A stretch of 64,000 nucleotides of DNA from Armigeres subalbatus (GCF_024139115.2 NC_085140.1:316265259-316329258); one strand, 5' to 3'. Positions 10,213 to 20,835 are shown, counted from the stretch's first letter. Made by a program: numbers and translations. The notes: generated from the sequence alone by a model not told the origin.

Positions 10213-12633
10213 TCACAAATTTGCTGAATACATCAGTAATGACCAGCAAACATGTATTTCTAGCTTTCCGGAAGCAGGTCGAGGACCTATGTAATCCATG
10301 GTAATGAATTGCCAAGGATATTCGGCTATCTTTCGTTGAACTGTCAACGGAGCAGTAGTGTTAACGTTATTCGCTTTGCTAACTTGGCATATTTCGCATT
10401 TCTGGCAAAACGTTTTAACTTGCGAACTCATCAACGGCCAAAAGTATTTCTCCCTAACAGAAGCGAGTGTTTTCACAAACCCTAAGTGCGCTTTTTCGTG
10501 GATCTTCCTAACAATCGATTCGTGCTCTTCTCGGCGTGGATATATTTTCCAGCAGAACCTCGTATCTTCCAGTGAATCCTGGCTTTTTACGTATTTATAT
10601 ACCTGGCCATCAACAACTTTAAACTCCCTGTAGTTCTGAGGGTTTCTGGAGATTTGCCCGATCAGATCTTGGTATTCCGGATCCAAAGCTGCCAGCGATA
10701 AGGCCTCTATAGAGCGAGATAAGCAATCAGCCGTAATATTCTGCTTTCCTTTCCTATACTCTAATTCGATGTCGTAGGATTGAATTTTTAGTGCCCATCG
10801 TAGCAATTTGGAGTTCCCAGACTCGACTCCTATTGTGAACAGCCAAAGTAGGCTTCTTGCGTCTGTCACAACCTTGAATTTACTTCCTTCCACGAAGTGC
10901 CGGAAATGCTCGATCGCCAAAAGAACTCCCAAGCACTCTTTCTCGACGCTCGCGTATTTCCTCTGCGTGCTGCTTAATTTCTTGCTGAAATAAGCAATTA
11001 CACGCGGCTCTCCTTCGATGTGTTGTATTAGCGCCGCTCCCACAGCATTATCAGACGCATCTGATTCAATCACGAAGGGCAATTTGAAATCTGGGTTTGC
11101 CAGAATAGGTGCAGCCACTAACGCAGCTTTGAGCGCTTGGAACGAGTCTTCTGCCGCCTCTGTCCACAGAATTTTTTTCTGACCTTTCTTCAGCAAGTCA
11201 GAGATGGGGGCGACTATTTTGCTGTAATTCTGAATAAAACGTTGATAGAAGCCGCCCAATCCTAACAAACGACGAATATCCTTGATGGTTTTGGGTCTGG
11301 TATAGTTCAAGATTGGTTCGATCCTTGAGTTATCTATCGATATCCCTTCGTTGGTTAGTAAATATCCGAGATAACTCACCTGTCTTTTGCAGAATCGTGA
11401 TTTATCCAGTGAGATTGTGAGATTGGCCTGTTTCAAACGACTAGCAACAATCTTCAAAAGTCGAAGATGTTCTGCCAATGTGTTGGTAGCCACGACAATG
11501 TCGTCTAAATACACGAACACGTGTGGCTCCAAATCAAAGCCAATCACTTTATCCATAAGACGGCACATCGTGAAAGGCGCGTTCGTGAGACCAAAGGGGC
11601 AAACTTTAAATCTGAATAACCCCTTCGACGTCCTGAAAGCCGTGTAATCCCGACACTCCTCCTTGAGCGGTATCTGAAAATACGCGTCTTTCAAATCAAT
11701 CACCGAGAAAAACTTGGCACTTTCTAGGCGGTGAAATATACCCTTCATATCCCTCATAGGATATGAATCTTTCCTGGTCATCGCATTTATCCGTCTTGAG
11801 TCCAAACAAACTCTGATCTTTCCGTTCGATTTCCGAACAGGAACCAAAGGACTCGCCCATTCGCTCGAACACTCCTCAATTGCATCCAACTTCATGTATC
11901 TCTCAATCTCTCTGTCCATGTCTGCCTGAATGGACGGGGAACACCGATACAGAGGTTGTCTTCTCGGCTTGGCTTCTTCACGAAGTACTATCTCGTGCTG
12001 TATTAAACCAGTTCGTCCTAACTTGTTTTCAGTTGTGCACGGAAACTCTCGTACCACTTCTGTCAACTGCGATCTTTCCTCCGCTGTTAGTTCATGCTCT
12101 ATTTCAATAGACTCCGGTGTCATTTGCGATGGTTCTGGTTGATCTAGCTCCGGTATGTCCAACGATTCGTCCGGATCAGATTTCGGTAAGGATGGAAGAG
12201 CCTCGATTGGATGTAGGAAGAAGTGAACCGCATCTACGTCTACACTCTCGCCGGTCTCATGCTGAATTAGAGCGATCTCTTCGAAATTCGTTCCCTTCTG
12301 TATCATTGGCTTAATACTAAAAGCTTTCCAAAAATTAATGCCTAATATCAGTTCCCTGGATATTTCTGGAACAACCACCAGAGCTATGATTTTGGTTACC
12401 CCTTTAAACCTAACCGGTACGTTTACATAACCGCTACAAGAATATTGAGTTTTATCCGCAGTACAAATTTTAATCGGTGACGGCAATAGTTTCAATCCAT
12501 GACGGTCGATAAGTTTCGTCGAGTTTGCAACGCTTATTCCAGCACCTGAATCAAGCAGTGCCTCTATTTCTACACCAAATATATCTACCTTCACTTGTGG
12601 ACACTGATTCGTCCTAATTTTAATTTCCTGCAC
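10213..12633 (-). CDS. pol: Pol polyprotein: protease, reverse transcriptase, RNase H, integrase N-terminus (truncated by frameshift)
   Basis: An 806-codon frame. Protease: ALLDSGAGISV near residue 25 and LILGINFWKAF near residue 95. Reverse transcriptase: residues about 220-420, with FRFKVCPFGLTNAPF and the catalytic YLDD (near 11505-11516). RNase H: FVIESDASDNAVGAAL and a TDARSLLWL segment, about residues 520-640. Integrase zinc-binding region: an HEKAHLGF motif and CQKCEIC. The frame ends inside the integrase core, where a frame change occurs near 10213-10315. The frame is open without ATG for some 115 bases upstream and overlaps the gag end by about 65 bases in the +1 frame, so the Met at 12633 need not be the true start. 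Pol would be made by frameshifting, reinitiation or as a fusion, which cannot be told from sequence. Confidence 0.92.
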   Translation of the reverse strand: MQEIKIRTNQCPQVKVDIFGVEIEALLDSGAGISVANSTKLIDRHGLKLLPSPIKICTADKTQYSCSGYVNVPVRFKGVTKIIALVVVPEISRELILGINFWKAFSIKPMIQKGTNFEEIALIQHETGESVDVDAVHFFLHPIEALPSLPKSDPDESLDIPELDQPEPSQMTPESIEIEHELTAEERSQLTEVVREFPCTTENKLGRTGLIQHEIVLREEAKPRRQPLYRCSPSIQADMDREIERYMKLDAIEECSSEWASPLVPVRKSNGKIRVCLDSRRINAMTRKDSYPMRDMKGIFHRLESAKFFSVIDLKDAYFQIPLKEECRDYTAFRTSKGLFRFKVCPFGLTNAPFTMCRLMDKVIGFDLEPHVFVYLDDIVVATNTLAEHLRLLKIVASRLKQANLTISLDKSRFCKRQVSYLGYLLTNEGISIDNSRIEPILNYTRPKTIKDIRRLLGLGGFYQRFIQNYSKIVAPISDLLKKGQKKILWTEAAEDSFQALKAALVAAPILANPDFKLPFVIESDASDNAVGAALIQHIEGEPRVIAYFSKKLSSTQRKYASVEKECLGVLLAIEHFRHFVEGSKFKVVTDARSLLWLFTIGVESGNSKLLRWALKIQSYDIELEYRKGKQNITADCLSRSIEALSLAALDPEYQDLIGQISRNPQNYREFKVVDGQVYKYVKSQDSLEDTRFCWKIYPRREEHESIVRKIHEKAHLGFVKTLASVREKYFWPLMSSQVKTFCQKCEICQVSKANNVNTTAPLTVQRKIAEYPWQFITMDYIGPRPASGKLEIHVCWSLLMYSANL

Positions 12634-12685
12634 GGTTTCAAATGGATCAATGAATGGTTTTGATATAATGGGAACATTGGACCTT

Positions 12686-14140
12686 TCAGGAATGCTGACG
12701 TTCCCGACTACGCACTCCGAATTCAGTTTCCCGAATTCTGCGAATTACTCGTCCTCGTTGTGGCTCACGTCTCGGGTGACTATCACAGGTGGTTGATATT
12801 TTACCTGGATTGCCACAAACGTAGCAGAACGTGGTCTTAGCCTCCCTACAGTCTCTCCAAAAGTGTCCATTTTTCTGGCAGTTCCAGCATAGAGGAGGCC
12901 TTGTAGAACTTTCTACTCTGGCCCCGGATGTATCTTGCCTTTTTGAGAACCGTTGGTTTCGTTGATATCCATTGTTCAGCAAGTTGATCTCTTCCTCATC
13001 TGAATGCTCCTCTTCTGAATTTATCGCGATATTGTGTACCCCATGCTTCACGCTAATCGGATGCAACCCGGGATCACTGGCATCGATGCGGTAGTTCATT
13101 CTTGTCAAGTCTTCGAGATTGGTCACTTGAAAGCATGCCAACTTCGATCGATAATGCTGGCGCATATTTTCCCAGATTATCTCGAACTTCCTTTGAGGAG
13201 ATAAAGGCTTTGTCAACAGCTTGTTTAATCTTTCTATTTCAGTTACGAACGCAATGAAGGTCTCCCCCTTCACTTGTTTTCGTTCATAAATCTGCTGCCT
13301 GTTCCCTTGGTCCTGGTTGGGATTGCCAAACCTGTATCTAATCCTCATCTCGAACTCGTCCCAATTCCAATTTGCCTCGTAATAGGTGAAAAACCAATTA
13401 GAAGCTTCATCTCGCAATAATAAATGAATATGACTAATTAAGCTGTCTTTCGGAACACCGCTCATGTTGGCCAGCACCTTAACTTTGTAGATAAAATCCT
13501 CCAAAGTTGGCGATCTTGGCGATCCCGAGAAAAATATATTCCACTTTTCTATTTTCCTGTCATATTGTGCACGGTAATCTCTCAGATTATTCCTGTGCAT
13601 CTCAGCATTATGTTGGCTAACCGATTCGCTACTTTCATTGCCCTCGTATACATCGTGGTGCATAAACCGCGAAAAGTGTCTATTTTGACCCAGGCCTATA
13701 TTTCCAATCGGCTGAGATAGGTTTGCAGTTTGGTCAATTGTGTTGAAATTTCTAGGTTGCGACTCTAATCTACCAGCGAATTGTATCGGTACTCCAGATG
13801 GAGGGATTCTATATGGATAATCCTGGCGGACGTACTGATCATTAAAGTGTTCTGCCCTTGCTCCAACCTCGCCTAGTCTAAAGTCTACTGGATGCCCTTT
13901 ATATTCGTTTGTAACGTGCCCAATTTCTGTATTACATTCTAATGGAGGTCTGCTTTGAATATGGTTAATTGAGGTTTTAGGTATCGTTCCTGTTCTGTGT
14001 GTTTGTGTCGCTTCTGTTGGTTGTGTTTCGCTTTGAGTATTTTGCAATGGTTTAGCAAGAACCTGTTGTAGCATAGATTTTATTTCATTCATTTGAGCCT
14101 CTAGATTTTGAACCTTGAGTTCCAAACTACCTTGAGACAT
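12686..14140 (-). CDS. gag: Gag polyprotein with two zinc knuckles
   Basis: A 484-codon frame starting MSQGSLELKVQNLEAQMNEI, a likely coiled coil. The retrotransposon gag domain spans about residues 200-355 (WNIFFSGSP, then ASNWFFTYYEANWNWDEFE, then KQVKGETFIAFVTEIERL). A canonical CCHC knuckle, CWNCQKNGHFWRDC, lies near residue 415. It is followed by CYVCGNPGKISTTC, which lacks the usual histidine. The second element in this window has a comparable pair (CWQCENPGHTYFRC and CYSCGKKGCTTRNC), so the modified second knuckle looks like a lineage trait. Gag would assemble the virus-like particle and bind element RNA. The N-terminal region present in the other element's gag is here in a separate upstream frame. 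Confidence 0.9.
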   Translation of the reverse strand: MSQGSLELKVQNLEAQMNEIKSMLQQVLAKPLQNTQSETQPTEATQTHRTGTIPKTSINHIQSRPPLECNTEIGHVTNEYKGHPVDFRLGEVGARAEHFNDQYVRQDYPYRIPPSGVPIQFAGRLESQPRNFNTIDQTANLSQPIGNIGLGQNRHFSRFMHHDVYEGNESSESVSQHNAEMHRNNLRDYRAQYDRKIEKWNIFFSGSPRSPTLEDFIYKVKVLANMSGVPKDSLISHIHLLLRDEASNWFFTYYEANWNWDEFEMRIRYRFGNPNQDQGNRQQIYERKQVKGETFIAFVTEIERLNKLLTKPLSPQRKFEIIWENMRQHYRSKLACFQVTNLEDLTRMNYRIDASDPGLHPISVKHGVHNIAINSEEEHSDEEEINLLNNGYQRNQRFSKRQDTSGARVESSTRPPLCWNCQKNGHFWRDCREAKTTFCYVCGNPGKISTTCDSHPRREPQRGRVIRRIRETEFGVRSRERQHS

Positions 14141-14327
14141 GTTTGTATTTATTTTAACTTGATTTCGATTATCTAAATCTTTCTGATTATCAGTACTTAG
14201 TTTCCTGCCGTTGGTAAATCCGACTTCTGGAGGTCCTCATTTCCCTCGTCTTGAGAAGAATTAACTCCGTCTCGTCCACCCATGAAAGGTGACAGTTTTT
14301 CCAATATTTCCCTGACCAAAGATTCCC

Positions 14328-14684
14328 TCATTGATTTTGCTTCAACCGTTTTGCACTGCTACGTTGCGCTCGCAGCAGATAGTGCTTCAAGCGAGACACT
14401 AATTTATTATCGAATGTTTGAGCCAATGAAGACGAAATGACGTTAACTCTAGACGAAATTAGATCAAATTCTTGATCGATGGAATACATTGAACGATATT
14501 CTCTATTTTCCTGATTATCCTGATGTAGAAGCCGTCGCAAAGTCCTTTGTTTCGAATCCAAAGTTTTAGAGCACTCATCCCCATAATTTCGTAGCTTCAA
14601 TTCGTAGTCTACTTCATCATTCAATAGATGTGAAGCAGAAGGAAATTTTGAAGCCATTTTGTACTTGGATAATTTACGTAACAC
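14328..14684 (-). CDS. Upstream ORF homologous to the gag N-terminal domain of the second LTR element
   Basis: A 118-codon frame with NDEVDYELKLRNYGDE, SKQRTLRRLLHQ and NKLVSRLKHYLLRAQR. The first 110 residues of gag in the plus-strand element (35084 onward) show the same spacing of EIEFELLVRK, SRLQQLLD and NALKSRLLHYQFRL, so the two are homologous by eye. Here the segment is not fused to gag. The frame ends at 14328, and another frame stays open to about 14195 before the gag ATG at 14140. A frameshift may have shortened it, or it may be a separate protein in this lineage. Its function is unknown. Confidence 0.65.
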   Translation of the reverse strand: MLRKLSKYKMASKFPSASHLLNDEVDYELKLRNYGDECSKTLDSKQRTLRRLLHQDNQENREYRSMYSIDQEFDLISSRVNVISSSLAQTFDNKLVSRLKHYLLRAQRSSAKRLKQNQ

Positions 14685-14940
14685 TATGAGTAGAAAGTAA
14701 AAATAAAAAATATGCGAAAAACTAAGAAATTATAATGTAACACAACAAAAATGCAAATAAATTTTCACAGTAAATCAGCCTACAGTTCACAAATATCCGA
14801 AAGAAAAAAATCTAATTCATTCTAAATTTCCATAACTTAAGCACAGTAACATAACTCTAACATAGACTCTATTAATACCCGAATACTTTACAAAATTCAC
14901 AAATTAACAATTTCCAGAATATTCAACAATACATCTGATT

Positions 14941-14955
14941 TTACGTTGGGCGCCA
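14941..14955 (-). promoter_or_regulatory. Primer-binding site (TGGCGCCCAACGTAA)
   Basis: Three bases after the 5' LTR end (sense strand) begins TGGCGCCCAACGTAA. A TGGCGCCC start is common at tRNA primer sites of retroelements. The plus-strand element has TGGCGCCCAGACT in the same position. I do not assign the tRNA. Confidence 0.75.
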
Positions 14956-14958
14956 TTT

Positions 14959-16652
14959 TGTAGTGGTCGCAGTGCCGCGGCTGTTCCTGGAGGATTTTGC
15001 AACGGATGGCTTACGCGCCACCTCCGAAGAGGACCACCCGTCGGGTTAGTTTGCCCGGCTATAGACTGGTTAATGAACCAGTCCGGAAATTGTTCAACAC
15101 ACCAGGAACACGCGTAACCGACCACCCACACTCAAATTATCTAACCCACGATACCGACAACCAAACTCTTACAATCCTGACCAACGAAACCCAGCACACT
15201 CCCAAATCCTATCACGTGTCCACAGTATAAAATTATCATCACTGGTAGCAATCTTCCCACCCCATCTTTCCCTCTCGCTTCGAAAGACGAACAATTCGGA
15301 TCAACATACGCGGACAGACAATACTAACGCGGAACGTGAAATACCCTCCAGACTCTCTCAATCACATCTGACTAACTAGGAACTACAATTTACAGAAACA
15401 AAAACATAGTTTATTTCGATAGACATTTGTATAATTCGCTTCAAATCACATATCTGGGCCGGCCTACTTAGTCCCTTCTCTTCCCTAGCTTGTGCGGTCT
15501 TCTACTACTATCTCTAACTCTAGCGCTTCTCGGTGTAACGTGTCTTGCATGCAACGACTTATTCTAATTGGCCATTTCAGCCACTGCGATGGACTCCGAC
15601 TGGAGTTTACGACGGTTCGCCTATTTTCGCTGACTACAGCACACTCGGAACCGCGAACGGGTCCGGAAAAAAAAGGTTTGGAAACACTTACGGTTCGGGC
15701 CGACTCAATCGGCCGGGGTTTGACTGGGGGTCGCCGGTTGGAGTGCAGTTAGACGGTTGCTACTCCCTTCCGCCTTCGTCAAGGCGGGAAACCTTGAGTC
15801 CAGAGCGTGGCAAGGGTTGGCGATGGCGACGAGCAATGGTGATGGCGTGCAGGCGGTGGCTTTGTCGTCTAGGCTGTTCAAAAATAAAGACAGCGAAGGT
15901 CGTTGACCGCACAGATAGGTCATTGACACAATTAGACTACACTAATGACACTCAATTCTGGGTCTGGTTACCTTTAACACACAAGACAGTCGCACAGCTC
16001 ACAAAAACTCTACCGCATAATCTACAACTAGGCTAGCCTATACAGGGAACAGAAAAAATAATTAGCCTGTCGAACACTTCACGTTTAAATTCACGAACCA
16101 ATTACACCACGGAACAAACTAAAGGATCGCGCCCTTCTTTCACCACGGTCAGGATCAAAGTGAACGAGTCGATTGCAAATAATCCTCAGATTAACGTTCT
16201 TTGGCAATGTAACCGGAAATTGAAGCGCGACGGATTACGTTGACCCTGATTGTAAGAGATAGATTGTAAACATCTCCCTCCCATTCGAAGCGGTTTGGTC
16301 TGCTACTCATATTCCCGATTGCAAGTCGAACCCTTTCTCATTGCTCGGACTTTATGTAACGGTGTCACGAATGGTGATCCGCTTCAAAGGCGCTTATGCG
16401 TTTCAGGCGTAGCAACTAACCTCTTCACGCAACGTTCTATTTAAATTGCATGCAAGTCTGCACCAGCTACACGGTTCGTTTTATTTGGTATTCCATGTTG
16501 TGTTGTATCGAAATTTACGAATTTAAATTAAGTCTAGAATAATTATTAACATTAACAAAAAAGTATATATTTACAGTTTTAGATATTTATATTTATAAAT
16601 TTAGAAACTTAATTTACAAAGAACTTCAAAACAAATATTGACTACCGTTACA
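14959..16652 (-). repeat. 5' LTR of the minus-strand element
   Basis: A 1694-bp repeat matching 5700-7396. It would contain the promoter and polyadenylation signals, but none can be fixed by eye. AT-rich TATA-like sequence lies near the U3 start (about 16555-16610). The two LTRs differ almost only in the part corresponding to 6288-6810. Confidence 0.93.
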
Positions 16653-16656
16653 CATT

Positions 16657-16884
16657 GTATCCAATTGCTCGTTGCATTATTCGGTTGCCATTTATCCGGG
16701 TACGTTGGAGGAATGCCTCCGAGAGTCATCGGGCAGCCGTGTCGGTAAGACGCGCACTCCACACGCCACCGTTTGAGCAACACCGTAGGCGATTGACAAG
16801 GGTTTGGTGAGGGGCTGGGAATCGAACCCATTACCGTCCGCTTATAATGCGAACGTGTAGCCAACTACGCTACGGGACCCCTTA
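16657..16884 (-). mobile_element. tRNA-derived head of the split retroposon
   Basis: On the minus strand the sequence opens GGGGTCCCGTAGCGTAG, with A box TAGCGTAGTTGG (16861-16872) and B box GGTTCGATTCC (16818-16828). It folds as a degenerate tRNA with an ATTATAA anticodon loop. The 13-bp duplication at 16885-16897 matches 5087-5099, so this head and the body at 5100-5699 were one insertion of about 0.83 kb before the LTR element entered. A functional tRNA gene is unlikely, because the 3' half continues into unrelated body sequence. Confidence 0.8.
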
Positions 16885-16897
16885 AATTGTGATCAAT

Positions 16898-17629
16898 GTT
16901 TCACTAAAATTGCAATGCAGTACGTGTTTGACATTTGGAAACAAACAAACAAAGAATACTGCACTTTATGTTGCAAACACGAAACAACCTCTTGCGCTTT
17001 TTAGATTGCAAGAGAGTTATATTTGATGGCACATACGCAAATATTATTTCTTTCCGAATAGTTGCAATACAGTGAAATGTTCAGTAGTGAAACAATTTGT
17101 GCTGCTTGGGTAACCCTTAAAGGGCCGGGACGACAGTCACCTCTTTCAAAGTGCTCGTTCTCAGTAATGCGTTGACCAAATTGCATGACCCCGGACTTTT
17201 CTCAAAGGGGATTAATAGAGCTTTCTTTTGACATAAGTCCCTCTAGACCCCTCCCCGCGTTCATGAGTTGCAAAAATGTCTGAGTTTTCTTTTTCTTATT
17301 TTTTGCTATGATGGCCATATTTCTTCAGTAATCAAGTGTAAAAAAAGTTCTGGCGTCATGAAATAAAGAAAGTACAAGAAATATAACAAGTAGAAGTGAT
17401 TTTCAACGTTTCCAAGTTATCTGATTACTGTCATTACCAACATTGAAAGCCATATCCCTGATCTAAGAGTTATGGTTATATTTCTTAAGATCTGATCACG
17501 AAATAAACCAAATTGTGCCATGCTGGAGGGAAAATATCACAAAAACTGTAGACATATATGTAATCAATTTTATGTGTTGAAGATACTATTATGGAACATT
17601 TGAGTTCATCCAAAATATCCGTGAATTCA
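16898..17629. other. No gene seen
   Basis: Moderately AT-rich sequence with a C-rich block (CCCCGGACTTTTCTC, CCCTCTAGACCCCTCCCC) near 17190-17260. No frame, TIR or RNA motif that I can support. Confidence 0.5.
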
Positions 17630-18825
17630 GGTCTTGAATTCTACCACAGAAGCAAAAAGTAATGTGCACATAAAATATTCAGAGTACATCCTATTCAGTT
17701 CAAAGATATCAAATAACTCATGGGAAATTTTTATGCGTGCCTCATAGTGACATTCTAGAATGCGCGAAATGTTCTGAAGTAAGACCTACGTAACTCGAAA
17801 ATGTTTTCGACAGCTATCAAAACCTTTCCCAACAGATCATTGGATACCTGCCAAGGAACGGTAAACCGCTCTTTCTGCATTTCAATACACTGAAGGCCAT
17901 TCAAAACATTCTTGAGTTAAGGTTGTCCGATCTACAATCAAGTAAAAGCGTAGTGCCCCATAATGACATTCTAGAATGCATGGAATGTTCAGAAGTTCGG
18001 CTCGTATGACCTACGCAACCACAGCCTACAAAATGTTTTCGACAGCTATCAAAACCCTTCCTAACAGATCGTTGGATACCTGCCAAGAAACGTTATACCG
18101 ATCTTTATGCATTTCAATACACTGAAGGCCATCTTGAGTTCAGGACGTCAGATCTACCAGCAAGTAGAAACGCAATGGTTGTTTCAAATCAAACTCAGGT
18201 TTCGGATGGCCTTCATTATATTAAAATGCAGAAAGATCGGTATAACGTTTCTTGGCAGGTATCCAAGGATCTGTTGGGAAGGGCTTTGATAGCTGCCGAA
18301 AACATTTTGGAGGCTGTTGTTGCGTAGGTCTTACGAGCCGAACTTTAGAACATTTCGCGCATTCTAGAATGTCATTATGGGGCACGCAGAAAACATTCCA
18401 ATAATACATTCGATTTCTTTGAACTGAGCAGGATGACCGGAGCTTTATTTGAAACATACGTTGCGCTTCTACTTAATTGTAGATCTGACAACCTGAACGC
18501 AACAACGTTTTGGATGGCCTTCTGTGAATTGTAATGCAGAAAGATCGGTATAACATTTCTTGGCAAGTATCCAAGGATCTGTTGGGAAGGGTTTTGATAG
18601 CTGCCGAAAACATTTCCGAGGTCGTTGTTGCGTAGGTCTTAGGAGCTGAACCTTAAAACATTTCGCTCATTCTAGAATGTCATTATGGGGAACGCAGAAA
18701 ATCCAATAAGTCATTTGAATCCAATAAGTCATTTGATTTCTTTGAACTGGGCCGGATGACCTGAGCTTAATTTGAAGCAAGCATTGCACTTCTACTTGAT
18801 TGTAGATCTTTTAAGGGTTAAATAG
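17630..18825. repeat. Long imperfect inverted repeat built of ~230-300-bp units
   Basis: Two tandem units in one orientation (about 17650-17950 and 17950-18190) are followed by two in the opposite orientation (about 18200-18490 and 18525-18820). Shared markers are CATTCTAGAATG, CCTACG, TTTTCGACAGCTATCAAAAC, GGATACCTGCCAAG and TACCGATCTT with their complements. The arms of some 550-600 bp meet near 18195. The structure could fold back as a long hairpin. No reading frame or end motif identifies it as a known transposon. Confidence 0.8.
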
Positions 18826-18857
18826 TAGCGCCTGTCTGGTACAAAGCGAAAGGAGGG
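18826..18857. repeat. Fragment of the ~55-bp minisatellite
   Basis: GCGCCTGTCTGGTACAAAGC and GAAAGGAGGG match the 3' half of the unit. It is interrupted at the TA at 18858-18859 and resumes at 20491. Confidence 0.75.
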
Positions 18858-18859
18858 TA

Positions 18860-20490
18860 TCCAGCTTTTTACGCTAGCTATAAATCAACTGTGACACTTC
18901 AAATTTGACGCAAGCTGTGTACAGATTTTATGGTTGTACATATCTTGGTAGCCTTGGATTCGTGTTCAACATAGAATTTGAAATTTGAAATTATTTTGTC
19001 ATTAAGTATTATCGAAATTCTAATGTTTTATGATTTTTTGATAATATTTATTAAATGATTTAAGGTAAATTGACTCGCTAGCTTTGGTTGGCAGCGAAAG
19101 AGGCACAATATGAGACCTTTAAGGCTTTATCCGCAACACTAACCTTGACACTTCATGTACTTTATTTGCCGTTACATAGACCGGGCCAATTCGGAACTGA
19201 ACTCGCATTATTCAGGCGTGTAGAGAAAAGAGATTTATCTTTCATGATGGTGAGATTGGTCCAAGGTCGATTGTTCTGGGGTTATTGTTCCAATATTCGT
19301 GGTGCTTGCTCACGGGACACCGATTTTACGATTCCTTGAAAAATAAGTTCACGGCCCGCCACACCAGAGTCTCGGATGTGTGTGACCTAACCGTGTTCGA
19401 TTTTGCGAAACAGCTTGGGCAATAATAGAACAAATCCTGCGAAATCTACTACCTTCCTCTGTATGATTTATCTTTTTTTTTCTAATTGACGTGACTTATT
19501 AAAGATTACATTTGGCATGCAAAGGAAATTAAAACGAATCACAAATTGTAACAAATGAGAAAGAGCAGCCAAGGTCTAAATTAACGTAAATTAAAATCTT
19601 TCAAAAAAGTTTGAACTTGTTTCATAAGTAGAACCACTAGATTATCGAAATTGGTATATTGTCCCAAGGTACATGTAGTTTACCTAAAAAATCAAGACGC
19701 TGAATAAAAATTATCGGTCATTGGAAACTGCCAATCAATTAACATGAATACCAATTCGAAGCCGGAATGATACGGGTTCCTCGGCCCATTTCCTTTCAGA
19801 CAGCCCCACACCCTTTGTAGAGCGCAATGAAGAAACAAATCGAGCAAATTCAATGTAAACGACATATTGCCTATGATCGCATATCAGTTCCATCATGGCT
19901 GGATTTCCTATTCATTTTGTCCCATATGCGATCATGGGCAGTATAGGTATTGTTCAAACAATCAACCAGGCATCCCCATTTGACACGGAAAGATCGCTAC
20001 AAACACGGGGAAAAGAATACTTACGGGGAAAAGGATGCGCGCTATGTGGCACAACTTTCATAAAACGTATACGGATCCCGCTAGCTGGTCGAAGTCCACC
20101 GCAATGTAAAAAGCTGATGCTCGAAATCTTATTGTTTGGAAATCAAATGCTTAAACTTTTTTCCAGCCCCATTGAACAAACTCAATATGAACCTCCAGCT
20201 GAGTCTCTATTATACATTCATTGCAGTATCATCCATTATCAATATCCATAAATCAATTTTCTGCCCATCTAAAAAAATAAAAAAGATATATATTTAACAA
20301 GACACAAATATAATTGAAAACCGTTTTATGCTGTTATAGGCATTGGATCTCAAAACAAAACAAAAGTTTGCTTGACATGAAAAACACTCGCCCGGATTCC
20401 AAGGAAACTGGATTCCGCTATAAATCTGTACACAGCATGTGTCAAAATTTGAATACCATAGTTGATCCGTGGCCATAATAAAAAGCTGGA
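18860..20490. mobile_element. TA-flanked DNA element with ~75-bp imperfect TIRs
   Basis: Both ends read TCCAGCTTTTTA inward and then share GATCAACT/AATCAACT, CAAATTT and the block GCTGTGTACAGATTT. TA occurs at 18858-18859 and 20491-20492, and the minisatellite resumes directly. The 1631-bp interior has two small frames (19088-19339 and 19895-20251) without recognised transposase motifs, so it is probably non-autonomous. TA duplication suggests Tc1/mariner-type mobilisation. Its TIR is unrelated to that of 1854-4386 although the target position is the same. Confidence 0.8.
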
Positions 20491-20645
20491 TAATGCCTTC
20501 TTTAAATGAATACGTTTTCTCGGTATAAGGCGAAAAGAAGAAATAAAGGATTATTCATAAAAACGCCTATCCCTAACAAAGTTAAGAGAGGAGATAATCC
20601 CTTCCTTCTATCCGGCCCGTCTGCCAGATATAAAAAGGGATTTGA
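20491..20645. repeat. Degenerate minisatellite units
   Basis: TAATGCCTTCTTTAAATGAA, CTCGGTATAAGGCGAAAAG, then AGATAATCCCTTCCTTC and CCGTCTGCCAGATATAAAAA are two to three diverged units of the ~55-bp minisatellite. Confidence 0.65.
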
Positions 20646-20835
20646 AAGGGGCCCTTCCTTAGCTGCGCGGGAAGATGAGTGGCTGCCAAGCAAGACTATG
20701 CTGAAGGTGGCATGGTTAAGCTTCTGGCTCGGTCCAGGAAATTCATCAATTAGAAATTTTCTCGACTTTTTTGGGCATAAAAATGTCAACGTGTTATACG
20801 AAAATGGTAACTTGGATGCAAAAAAAGGAAGCTCG
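20646..20835 (+). mobile_element. Diverged, 3'-truncated Feilai-type SINE
   Basis: CCTTCCTTAGCTGCGCGGGA, AAGCAAGACTATGCTGAAGG and GGGCATAAAAATGTCAACGT follow the SINE order of 2548-2831. The B box is damaged (GGTTAAGCTTC) and the AAG tail is absent. This is an old copy. Confidence 0.75.

Larger units (their letters stand above)
5700..16652 (-). mobile_element. Full-length Ty3/gypsy LTR retrotransposon (10.95 kb), inactive
   Basis: Two ~1.7-kb direct repeats bracket gag- and pol-like genes read on the minus strand. The target duplication is CATT (5696-5699 and 16653-16656). In sense orientation the order is 5' LTR, primer site, upstream ORF, gag, protease, RT, RNase H, integrase, about 2 kb of 3' sequence without a recognisable gene, a hairpin, and the 3' LTR. 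Domain order PR-RT-RH-IN with the YLDD motif places it in Ty3/gypsy (Metaviridae). I do not assign a lineage. Integrase is broken by frameshifts between about 10020 and 10320, so this copy should not move on its own. It inserted into the retroposon at 5100-16884. Confidence 0.93.

Noticed and set aside
16812..16884. Functional tRNA gene with ATTATAA anticodon loop
   Set aside because: The A and B boxes are good, but the sequence continues into a retroposon body, lies next to a 13-bp duplication, and the acceptor stem cannot be closed convincingly.
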